Of a stretch of DNA of 11,642 nucleotides, positions 1-6,157 are shown piece by piece. The notes below the pieces were generated by a model that was not told the origin of the DNA, searched no databases, and worked only from the letters and a program-made list of their open reading frames with translations. Source of the DNA: Elusimicrobia bacterium CG03_land_8_20_14_0_80_50_18 (GTDB taxonomy: Bacteria; CG03); contig PEUP01000057.1 of assembly GCA_002780705.1 (NCBI GenBank), positions 1 to 11,642 of the forward strand, written 5' to 3'. A program made the translations under genes and the position numbers. Each line of letters starts with the position of its first letter. The first letter of the stretch is position 1.

Positions 1-172
1 TTTTACCCCTTACCTTTTGTAACTCAGTTTTTATTGCCATTTTTATATCGATAAAACGTCATTTTTTACCCACTCACTTACACGAAGACCCCCCCTTTTT
101 AACATTGCAATTGGCGGGATTATTTGATAGGGTCACCATTAGATTGAATGAAAATTTGTAAAGAGATATATT

Positions 173-202
173 TTGACACATCTGAAAAACACATCATATA
201 CT
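173..202 (+). promoter_or_regulatory. sigma70-type promoter of the DEAD-box helicase gene
   Basis: A perfect -35 box TTGACA (173-178) is followed after 18 bp by TATACT (197-202), five of six matches to the -10 consensus. Transcription would start near 208-210, leaving a leader of about 40 nt with a GGAG ribosome-binding site shortly before the ATG at 248. The preceding 172 bases are AT-rich and hold no gene or clear structure that I can support. The promoter is inferred from sequence match only. Confidence 0.75.
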
Positions 203-247
203 GATTTGCCAAAGGTGAAAATTAAAGTTAAAGTAACGGAGTAAAAA

Positions 248-1477
248 ATGATTGAAGAAAATTTCACGGATTTGGGTATTAACGACGAGCTGGCCGCAAT
301 ACTCAAAACAAAAGGTTTTGAGCATCCCACGCCCATACAGAAGCAGACCATACCTCTGATTCTTGACGGTAAAGATTTGATAGGGCAGGCGGAAACGGGG
401 TCGGGTAAAACCGCGGCCTGCGCTATCCCTCTCGTCCAGCAGGTGGACAAGAGCATAAATGACATACAGACGCTCATCCTCACCCCGACCCGCGAGCTGG
501 CTCTGCAGTATCTTGACGAGGTCAGTTCCTTCGGCACGCCTTACGGTGTGACGCCTTTTGTGATATACGGGGGCTTCAACAAGGGCATACATCTGGCAAA
601 ACTGAGATCGGGCGTTCAGATACTTGTGGCCACGCCGGGCCGCCTCATTGACATTATTTACAACCATTATCTCACGCTGGAAAACCTGAAAACAATGGTC
701 ATAGACGAGGCCGACGAGATGCTGAAGATAGGCTTCATAGAGGATGTTGATTTCATAAAGAGCTGTATAGTGCAGAAACATCAGACGCTTCTTTTTTCGG
801 CGACGATGCCGCCGCCCATAAAGCGCCTCGCCGGCAAATACATGAAAGATGCCGTCCATATCAAACTCAATGTTGACCAGTCGGGGCCGTCCAGCCTCAC
901 TCATTATGTTATTCATACGGACAGCCGCGCCAAGGACAGGCAGCTTTCCATGCTTCTGGCGCAGAAAGAGATAGCGCAGGCCATCGTCTTCTGCAACACG
1001 CGCACCCGCGTGAAGAGCCTCTACAAATCGCTGCAGGATAAATTCAGCGGCGCGGATTATCTTCACGGCGGCATGGAGCAGAACCTCAGGACGCGCATCA
1101 TGGACAAGTTCCGCGCCAAGAAAATAAAATTCATAATCACGACCGATGTGATGGCCCGGGGCATAGATGTCAGGAGCGTTTCGCACATAATCAATTACGA
1201 TTTTCCCAAGACCTCGGAGAGCTATGTGCACCGCACCGGCCGCACGGCGAGACTGGGCAAGGAAGGCACGGCCATATCCCTTATCACGCGCTCTGATAAG
1301 GAGATTCTCAAAGAAGTCAGCGAGAAATACGGAATCAATCCCGTCGCTTTTCCGGGCTCGGACGCGCAGGCCGGAGACTCCGGTTCAAGACAGCGCCGCG
1401 CGTCAGGCGGAAGCGCCGAGGGACGCGGTCCCCGTCCCCGCCGCGATTACCCAAGAAAAACACAGCGAACCCAATAA
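248..1477 (+). CDS. DEAD-box ATP-dependent RNA helicase
   Basis: This protein (409 aa) is an ATP-dependent RNA helicase of superfamily 2, which remodels RNA duplexes during ribosome assembly, mRNA decay or cold adaptation. All family motifs are visible in order: the Q motif (GF at 23-24, PTPIQ at 27-31), motif I AETGSGKT (48-55), PTRELALQ, TPGRL, motif II DEAD (153-156), motif III SAT (184-186), VFCNTR, the motif V segment TTDVMARGIDV and motif VI HRTGR (328-332). Both RecA-like domains are complete. The C-terminal tail, from about residue 372, is short, low in complexity and rich in Arg, Gly and Ser, as in RhlE/CshA-like helicases, and probably binds RNA nonspecifically. It has its own strong promoter and a GGAG site before the ATG, so it is probably transcribed alone. 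The subfamily, and therefore the exact RNA target, cannot be assigned from sequence. Confidence 0.97.
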   Translation: MIEENFTDLGINDELAAILKTKGFEHPTPIQKQTIPLILDGKDLIGQAETGSGKTAACAIPLVQQVDKSINDIQTLILTPTRELALQYLDEVSSFGTPYGVTPFVIYGGFNKGIHLAKLRSGVQILVATPGRLIDIIYNHYLTLENLKTMVIDEADEMLKIGFIEDVDFIKSCIVQKHQTLLFSATMPPPIKRLAGKYMKDAVHIKLNVDQSGPSSLTHYVIHTDSRAKDRQLSMLLAQKEIAQAIVFCNTRTRVKSLYKSLQDKFSGADYLHGGMEQNLRTRIMDKFRAKKIKFIITTDVMARGIDVRSVSHIINYDFPKTSESYVHRTGRTARLGKEGTAISLITRSDKEILKEVSEKYGINPVAFPGSDAQAGDSGSRQRRASGGSAEGRGPRPRRDYPRKTQRTQ

Positions 1478-1552
1478 CAATCTTTCATCCACCCGCGTTC
1501 TTTGCGCGAATAAACATATTTTCTCATTTTAAATAAAGCACCGCGCCTGCTG

Positions 1553-1581
1553 TTGACAAACGGCACACTATGTGATACAAG
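1553..1581 (+). promoter_or_regulatory. promoter of the toxin-antitoxin pair, probably giving a leaderless mRNA
   Basis: A perfect TTGACA (1553-1558) is followed after 17 bp by TACAAG (1576-1581), a partial -10 match preceded by TG one base upstream (1573-1574), which is the extended -10 arrangement. The predicted transcription start falls at about 1587-1589, on or next to the toxin ATG at 1588. No Shine-Dalgarno sequence lies in front of that ATG, which agrees with leaderless translation. Autoregulation by the antitoxin would be expected for this family, but I could not single out an operator. Confidence 0.6.
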
Positions 1582-1587
1582 TATGGC

Positions 1588-1857
1588 ATGAAGTATTTCG
1601 ATTGGAATCCCGAGAAAAACAAATGGCTTATTGAAAAGAGAAATATTTCGTTCGAGCAAGTGGTTTTTTATATTGAAAAAGGCGGTCTTTTGGATATTAT
1701 TGAAAATACCAAAAGGGAGACATATAAAAACCAGAAAATGTTTGTGCTGCAAATGGATAAATATGTTTATCTGGTACCGTTTGTTGAGGATAATCGCGTG
1801 ATATTTCTCAAAACGGTTATACCCAGCAGGAAGGCGACAAAAAAATATTTGAAATAA
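1588..1857 (+). CDS. brnT: BrnT-family ribonuclease toxin
   Basis: This 89-aa protein resembles type II toxins of the BrnT family, which are small RelE-like ribonucleases that halt translation by cutting RNA. The N-terminus, beginning MKYFDWNPEKN and continuing into the ISFEQV segment, is the typical family opening (F-x-W-x-P-x-K-N, then I-S-F-E). The C-terminal half has a predicted beta-rich core (FVLQMDKYVYLVPFVED) and ends in IPSRKATKKYL, the basic, Arg/Lys-rich end where the family usually carries catalytic residues. The family is usually about 90 aa, so it appears complete. The gene for the predicted antitoxin starts 12 bp downstream. This is the reverse of the common antitoxin-first order and is usual for brnTA. 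Base composition is more AT-rich than the neighbouring core genes, which suggests acquisition by transfer. The family call rests on recognition of the motif pattern. Confidence 0.8.
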   Translation: MKYFDWNPEKNKWLIEKRNISFEQVVFYIEKGGLLDIIENTKRETYKNQKMFVLQMDKYVYLVPFVEDNRVIFLKTVIPSRKATKKYLK

Positions 1858-1869
1858 AGGGGGATTGGG

Positions 1870-2148
1870 ATGAAAGCTCTTAATAAAGAGGAGAAAGATG
1901 TTCTGAAAAGTTACGATAGGAATGAATGGAAATCAGCAAAAGGGGTAAAATCAAAATTTAAGTCTTACTCGAAATATGCCAGCGAAACTTTCAGGAAAGA
2001 TAGCAGGATTAATATACGCATTTCCACAAAAGATCTTGAACGGCTTCAGACCAGAGCATTAAGCGAGGGCTTGCCTTATCAGACCCTGATTTCCAGCATT
2101 TTACATAAATTTGTTTCTGCGAGGATGGTCGAGAAACCGGTGCAATAA
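1870..2148 (+). CDS. CopG/BrnA-like ribbon-helix-helix antitoxin
   Basis: This 92-aa protein is the likely antitoxin of the preceding BrnT-type toxin. The N-terminal half (about 1-45) is charged and probably flexible and would wrap the toxin. Residues from about 46 (RINIRISTKDLERLQTRA) form a beta strand and helix, and the following GLPYQTLISSILHKFVSARM segment is the second helix of a ribbon-helix-helix fold, which dimerises and binds DNA. YQTLI before the last helix is a hallmark of the CopG-antitoxin type. A strong purine-rich ribosome-binding site (AAAGGGGGA) precedes the ATG, whereas the toxin gene has none. The antitoxin may therefore be translated in excess. It is expected to repress the shared promoter with the toxin as co-repressor. 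Whether it is better called BrnA or CopG antitoxin is unsettled. Confidence 0.8.
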   Translation: MKALNKEEKDVLKSYDRNEWKSAKGVKSKFKSYSKYASETFRKDSRINIRISTKDLERLQTRALSEGLPYQTLISSILHKFVSARMVEKPVQ

Positions 2149-2168
2149 AGGCGTCAAAGAAAATGACA

Positions 2169-2182
2169 GCGCCATCCGGCGC
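2169..2182. other. small GC-rich hairpin after the toxin-antitoxin operon
   Basis: GCGCC (2169-2173) and GGCGC (2178-2182) form a perfect 5-bp stem with an ATCC loop 21 bp after the antitoxin stop codon. No U-tract follows directly on the + strand, so it does not qualify as a standard intrinsic terminator. It could be a weak or Rho-assisted end, or a relic of the adjacent repeat block. Confidence 0.3.
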
Positions 2183-2200
2183 GATTCCGCTTAAAAAAAG

Positions 2201-2315
2201 AAAAAGGGGACGTCCTTGAAAAAGGGGACGTCCTTAAAAAGGGGACGTCCTTAATTCTTTTCATTGTCAAATAGAAAGTCCCTTCTACACTTGCCAATAA
2301 AAAGGGGACGTCCTT
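2201..2315 (+). repeat. four copies of a 17-bp AAAAAGGGGACGTCCTT motif
   Basis: Identical 17-bp copies lie at 2201-2217, 2219-2235, 2236-2252 and 2299-2315. The first three are packed head to tail, with one G between the first and second. The core GGACGTCC is an 8-bp palindrome, and the motif becomes a 12-bp palindrome AAGGACGTCCTT if two Gs are removed. The last two copies are the left ends of the 62-bp direct repeat. Short palindromic-core clusters of this kind often mark REP-type or IS200-like mobile elements, but no transposase gene is present in this window. That link is therefore inference. Confidence 0.9.
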
Positions 2316-2360
2316 AATTCTTTTCATTGTCAAATAGAAAGTCCCTTCTACACTTGCCAA
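2236..2360 (+). repeat. perfect tandem duplication of a 62-bp unit (period 63)
   Basis: Positions 2236-2297 and 2299-2360 are identical over 62 bp and separated by a single T. Each unit begins with the 17-bp GGACGTCC motif and ends in CTACACTTGCCAA. Inside the unit, AAGGGGAC near the left end can pair with GTCCCTT near the right end, with one bulged G, so each unit can fold as an imperfect hairpin. Each unit also holds TTGTCA and, 16 bp later, TACACT, a possible outward promoter toward rplT. The perfect identity points to recent duplication. The reverse strand has a long open frame across both copies because the period is a multiple of three, but I do not regard it as a gene. Confidence 0.92.
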
Positions 2361-2383
2361 GCAGAGCATCCATTTGTTATAGT
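2354..2383 (+). promoter_or_regulatory. promoter of the rplT-pheST operon with a repeat-derived -35 box
   Basis: TTGCCA (2354-2359), the last bases of the second 62-bp repeat, is five of six to the -35 consensus. After 18 bp comes TATAGT (2378-2383), five of six to the -10 consensus and outside the repeat. Transcription would begin near 2389-2391, giving a leader of about 38 nt with an AGGAG site before the rplT ATG at 2428. The first repeat copy ends in the same TTGCCA but lacks a comparable -10 box. Assignment is by consensus match only. Confidence 0.6.
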
Positions 2384-2427
2384 TTGTCATTCAGTTGGAA
2401 AAATTTTGGTAATCAGGAGAAAAAGAT

Positions 2428-2772
2428 ATGGCTAGAGTAAAAAGAGGCGTTACAAAAAGAAAATCGCATAAGAAGGTTCTGAAGCTGGCGAAGGGCTTTA
2501 AGGGAGCCAAGAAAAATCATTACAGGCAGGCGAACGAGAATCTCGAAAAGAGTATGATGTACGCCACCCGTGACAGAAAGGTGAAGAAAAGAGAATTCCG
2601 GTCGCACTGGATAACGAATCTCTCAATAGCCTGTGAAAAAACGGGCTTTAAATATTCAAGGTTCATTGACGCTTTGAAAAAAAAGAATGTGACGCTTTCG
2701 CGGCCCATGCTCTATAAAATCGCGGTGAACGACTTTGAGACATTCGGCAAAATAGCCGATTTCGTAAGATGA
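2428..2772 (+). CDS. rplT: 50S ribosomal protein L20
   Basis: L20 binds 23S rRNA early and is needed for assembly of the large ribosomal subunit. The 114-aa product matches the family from end to end: an N-terminal basic extension (MARVKRGVTKRKSHKKVLKLAKGFKG) that threads into rRNA, then YRQAN, the YATRDRKVKKREFR helix and WI, and a globular C-terminal part with FIDALKKKNVTLSRPMLYKI and a closing FADFVR-like end. Length is slightly below the usual 117-120. An AGGAG site lies at good distance from the ATG. In most bacteria rplT follows infC and rpmI. Here neither is present upstream, and a toxin-antitoxin pair and repeats lie there instead. The usual L20 autoregulatory leader, which normally precedes infC or rpmI, is therefore not evident. 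Confidence 0.98.
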   Translation: MARVKRGVTKRKSHKKVLKLAKGFKGAKKNHYRQANENLEKSMMYATRDRKVKKREFRSHWITNLSIACEKTGFKYSRFIDALKKKNVTLSRPMLYKIAVNDFETFGKIADFVR

Positions 2773-2797
2773 TACTATCCTTTCAGGAGTTAACAAA

Positions 2798-3811
2798 ATG
2801 CACATTGATGCGGAAATATCAAGAATACGTAAAAATTTCTTTGAGACGATTAAAGATATCAAAACGGCCGAACAGCTCACAAATGTCCGAGTTGTTTATA
2901 TAGGCCGTAAAGGCAAAGTCTCAAGACTTTTAAGGGAAGTGTCAGGACTTCCCGCTGACATAAGGCCCCGCGTGGGCAAGGATCTTAACCTGCTCAAAAA
3001 CGAAATAGAAAAAAACATAAATGATATATCACTGCGTTTTTCAGGACACGCGGCCGAAGAGGACATAGACGAGACTCTTCCCGGAAAACCATTTTCCGTC
3101 GGGGGGCGTCATCCGCTGAGCATAATCAGGAATAAAATAACGGAGATATTTTTCTCAATGGGTTTCTCTCTCGTGGAGGGGCCGCTGATGGAAGATGACT
3201 GGCACAATTTCACGGCTCTCAATGTGCCCGAATTTCATCCCTCAAGGGATATGCACGACACTCTTTATCTTGAAGGCAAAGACAATTTGCTTCTGCGAAC
3301 GCACACCTCGCCTGTTCAGGTGCGCGTGATGAAACACAATAAGCCGCCTCTGGCTGTGATCGTGCCGGGAAAATGTTTCAGGAACGACGCCATAGACGCC
3401 TCGCATTTCCCGGTCTTTCATCAAATAGAGGGGCTCTGGGTGGACAAAGATATCTCTCTTTCCGACCTCAAGGGCGTGCTGAGCGCTTTTGTGCACCGCC
3501 TTTTCGGCAATGTCAGGGTGAGGTTCCGCCCGAGTTATTTCCCATTCACCGAACCTTCCATTGAGCTGGATATGGGCTGTCCGGTCTGCGGCGGCTCCGG
3601 CTGTTCAACCTGCGGTCATGGGGGCTTCATGGAGATCATGGGAGCCGGAATGGTGCATCCGGAAGTTTTCAGAAATTCCGGCTATGAGGAAAAATATCAG
3701 GGCTTCGCTTTCGGAATGGGGATAGAGAGGATAGCTATGATATATTACGGCCTGGCGGACATAAGAGATTTTTACAATAACGATTTGAGGTTTCTGGAGC
3801 AGTTCAAATAA
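2798..3811 (+). CDS. pheS: phenylalanyl-tRNA synthetase alpha subunit
   Basis: PheS (337 aa) is the catalytic class II subunit of the cytoplasmic alpha2-beta2 enzyme that charges tRNA-Phe. An N-terminal coiled-coil arm, about residues 1-85, contacts the tRNA. The catalytic core shows motif 1 around GFSLVEGPLMEDDWHNF, the HTSPVQVRVM segment, motif 2 (FRNDAIDASHFPVFHQIEG) and motif 3 (GFAFGMGIERIAMI), ending in the conserved DIRDFYNNDLRFLEQF. Four cysteines, C261, C264, C269 and C272, sit in a C-x2-C-x4-C-x2-C arrangement that could bind zinc, as in a subset of bacterial PheS proteins. The start follows a clear AGGAG site, 25 bp after rplT. It is co-transcribed with pheT, 15 bp downstream. Length is typical. 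Confidence 0.98.
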   Translation: MHIDAEISRIRKNFFETIKDIKTAEQLTNVRVVYIGRKGKVSRLLREVSGLPADIRPRVGKDLNLLKNEIEKNINDISLRFSGHAAEEDIDETLPGKPFSVGGRHPLSIIRNKITEIFFSMGFSLVEGPLMEDDWHNFTALNVPEFHPSRDMHDTLYLEGKDNLLLRTHTSPVQVRVMKHNKPPLAVIVPGKCFRNDAIDASHFPVFHQIEGLWVDKDISLSDLKGVLSAFVHRLFGNVRVRFRPSYFPFTEPSIELDMGCPVCGGSGCSTCGHGGFMEIMGAGMVHPEVFRNSGYEEKYQGFAFGMGIERIAMIYYGLADIRDFYNNDLRFLEQFK

Positions 3812-3826
3812 AATGGAGACGGCAAT

Positions 3827-6157
3827 ATGCTGATACCGGTTAAATGGCTCAGGGATTTTGTGGATGTTTCAGGAGGAGCCGAGCTGAAGAATATACTGCT
3901 CAAGGCCGGTTTTGAGGCCGAACTCGTCTGCAGTAAAGAAAAATTCAACGGCGTTGTGGCCGCGCAGGTGCTCAAGGCCGCGCCGATACCGGGCACTCAT
4001 CTCAAGAGCTGTCTTGTCAGCGACGGCAAGGAGCTTTGTTCGGTGATCTGCGGCGCTCCCAATGTGGACAAGGGGCAATTTGTGGCTTTCGCCCGCGTGG
4101 GCGCGGAGCTGCCCGGCGGAATCAAGATAACAAAGAGGAAAATACAGGGCAATGTTTCCTGCGGCATGATAGTGTCGGAAAAGGAGCTCGGCGTGGGCGA
4201 TGATTCTTCCGGCATCATGGTCCTGAAAGAGGAACTTCCGCTTGGTACGCCTCTGACATTTCAGAAGGACGAGATGGTTGAAGTTGAGATAACGCCGGAC
4301 AGGGGCGATTGTCTTTCCATTCTCGGTATCGCCAGAGAAATAAGCTTTTTCGGCGACAGGCCGCTCAGGACTCCCGTGATAGAAAATATAGAGGCGGAAG
4401 GCGGCAATTCGGGTTTCAGGGTTGAGAGGTTGTCCGGGAGCTGTCCTTTTTATACGGGCTGTCTCATGGAGGGTGTGAAAATAGCGGCGTCTCCGGACTG
4501 GATAAAAAACAAAATATTATCAATGGGCCTCAATCCCCAGAACAATGTCGTTGACATCACCAATATGATACTTTTTGAGCTGGGGCAGCCTCTTCACGCT
4601 TTTGACGCTGACAAGATTCAAAGCGGGATAATAAGGATATCGGATTCCGCGGAGGGCGAAAAAATCGCTCTTCTTGACGGTAAAGAACACAGACTCAAAG
4701 AGGGATTGTGCCTTATAAGGGATGGCGCGAGGCCCGTGGCTCTGGGCGGCGTGATGGGCGGAGCTGATTCAGGCGTTTCAAACGCAACAACGAGAGTGTT
4801 TCTGGAAAGCGCCTGCTTTGAACCAGGGGCTGTATACATGAGCGCCCGGCGCACAGCTTTGACCTCGCCCTCTTCAATGAGGTTTTCAAGAGGCGTGGAC
4901 CCTCTGATGGTTAAAAAAGCGCTAATGAGAGCAGCTGCCCTCATTAGAGAGACGGCATCGGGAAGAGTGATAGAATTCTTTCATGAAGGCCGTGTGCCCG
5001 GGAAGCAGCCCATAACGGTCAGAAGAGAATATGTGAGGTCTCTTTTGGGAATTGCTCTGCCGTCCGAAGATCTGGCCAAGGCCCTTTCTTTTGCCGGGGA
5101 TGTGCAGAGTGCGGAAGACGGCTCGGTCAAAATCCTTCCGTATTCATGGAGGAACGATCTCAGGATAGAAGAAGACATGGTTGAGGAGGCCGTCAGGTCA
5201 ATAGGTTATGACGCTATTCCGCCGAAGTTTCCCCAGCTTCGCCGTCCCCCGTACGGTTTGCCCGATTCGGTGAGAGTTAGGGAAGAACTGATGAGCACTT
5301 TCGTGTCCGCCGGCTTCAGCGAGGTTATAACTCCGGACATGATTTCGGAGAGCCGCCTCTTTCAGAATTATCCGGAAGTCATAAAAATAAAGAATCCTGT
5401 TTCAGCCGATATGGGAGTGGCGCGCCCTACGCTTTTCGTAAATCTTGCGGATGTGGTCAGGCACAACATATCCCGCGGTATCACCGATGTAAAAATATTT
5501 GAGAGCGGTTCGGTTTTCAGGAATAACGCGGGCCGGTATGTTGAAGAGGAGATGCTCGCGGGAGCGGCCACGGGCAGTGTCTCGCCGTTGAGCCATTATA
5601 ATAGCGTGCCCGCGGATTTTTTTTATGTGAAGGGTGTGCTGGAGTGCCTCGCCGGGCGCGCGTCCGTCAGTGAGAGAGTCAACGCGCCTTTTCTTGAGAA
5701 CGCCTTTGTGTTTAAGGGAGGGGAAAAACCGCTTTTCCTGATAGGAGAGGTGACGGATAAAGCTCTCAATTCCTTTGACATAAAGAAGGATTTTCTCACA
5801 TCTCCCATCATTTATTTTGAGTTTTATTTCAGGAACATTTCTTCTCCCGCTAAAAAATACTCGGCGCCTCCGACGGTGCCGGCGTCGCTGAGGGATTTGT
5901 CTATCGTGATAAAGGAAGATGTCAGATTTACCGAGGTGGAGAAGAAGATATTATCCCTTGGGGTTGAGACACTTGAGAAAGCCGTTCTCATAGACCTGTA
6001 CCGGGGCGCCCAGGTGGAAAAAGGAAAAAAGAGCATGAGTTTCAGGCTTTTTTTCCGGGGCCGTGAGACTCTTATTCACAGTGACATTGACGCTCAACTG
6101 GATAGAATATTAAAGGCTCTGGCTGAGGCTTTCGGCGCCGAGCTGCGGCAAAAGTAA
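3827..6157 (+). CDS. pheT: phenylalanyl-tRNA synthetase beta subunit
   Basis: PheT (776 aa) is the partner of PheS: it holds the tRNA, stabilises the heterotetramer and edits tyrosine mischarged onto tRNA-Phe. Domains in order are an N-terminal segment, an EMAP/OB-fold tRNA-binding domain (about 43-148), the B3/B4 editing region with NNVVDITN and GQPLHAFD (H257, D260), the B5 domain with the acidic cluster EEDMVEE (448-454) that normally helps bind magnesium at the PheS interface, a catalytic-like but inactive core, and a C-terminal ferredoxin-fold anticodon-binding domain (about 677-775, PASLRDLSIVI through AEAFGAELR). The length is normal, and no truncation or frameshift is visible. A GGAG site precedes the ATG. 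The stop codon directly abuts the next start. A 26-bp near-palindrome lies inside the gene at 4924-4949. Confidence 0.98.
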   Translation: MLIPVKWLRDFVDVSGGAELKNILLKAGFEAELVCSKEKFNGVVAAQVLKAAPIPGTHLKSCLVSDGKELCSVICGAPNVDKGQFVAFARVGAELPGGIKITKRKIQGNVSCGMIVSEKELGVGDDSSGIMVLKEELPLGTPLTFQKDEMVEVEITPDRGDCLSILGIAREISFFGDRPLRTPVIENIEAEGGNSGFRVERLSGSCPFYTGCLMEGVKIAASPDWIKNKILSMGLNPQNNVVDITNMILFELGQPLHAFDADKIQSGIIRISDSAEGEKIALLDGKEHRLKEGLCLIRDGARPVALGGVMGGADSGVSNATTRVFLESACFEPGAVYMSARRTALTSPSSMRFSRGVDPLMVKKALMRAAALIRETASGRVIEFFHEGRVPGKQPITVRREYVRSLLGIALPSEDLAKALSFAGDVQSAEDGSVKILPYSWRNDLRIEEDMVEEAVRSIGYDAIPPKFPQLRRPPYGLPDSVRVREELMSTFVSAGFSEVITPDMISESRLFQNYPEVIKIKNPVSADMGVARPTLFVNLADVVRHNISRGITDVKIFESGSVFRNNAGRYVEEEMLAGAATGSVSPLSHYNSVPADFFYVKGVLECLAGRASVSERVNAPFLENAFVFKGGEKPLFLIGEVTDKALNSFDIKKDFLTSPIIYFEFYFRNISSPAKKYSAPPTVPASLRDLSIVIKEDVRFTEVEKKILSLGVETLEKAVLIDLYRGAQVEKGKKSMSFRLFFRGRETLIHSDIDAQLDRILKALAEAFGAELRQK
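4924..4949. repeat. 26-bp near-perfect palindrome inside pheT
   Basis: CTAATGAG (4924-4931) and CTCATTAG (4942-4949) are exact reverse complements, and the inner GCAGCTGC (4933-4940) is itself palindromic. Only the A4932/C4941 pair breaks full symmetry. As RNA it would form a 10-bp stem with one mismatch and an AGCT tetraloop. The codons read KALMRAAALIR, an ordinary helix. It may be chance or a protein-binding or RNA element. Confidence 0.7.

Noticed and set aside
88..100. C7T5 tract in the upstream region as a terminator or regulatory site
   Set aside because: No pairing partner or stem precedes the run, and nothing else supports a function.
194..1231. Long reverse-strand open frame of 345 codons opposite the helicase
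   Set aside because: It lies antisense to a helicase with every family motif in place, and its translation resembles no family that I recognise. It is a by-product of codon bias in the real gene.
1490..1515. CGCG-TTCTTTG-CGCG hairpin as a terminator of the helicase gene
   Set aside because: The stem is only 4 bp and is not followed by a U-rich run, so it is too weak to call.
1224..1532. Forward frame of 102 codons overlapping the helicase 3' end
   Set aside because: It is an alternative frame of the helicase's conserved motif VI and basic tail, with Arg/Ala-rich shadow composition and no ribosome-binding site.
2201..2360. Possible CRISPR array
   Set aside because: There are only two full units separated by a single base, with no variable spacers of regular length and no cas genes nearby.
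2154..2390. Reverse-strand frame with a repeated 21-residue segment
   Set aside because: The protein repeat is only the 62-bp DNA repeat with a 63-bp period read in frame. It has no family resemblance, and better explanations exist for the DNA.
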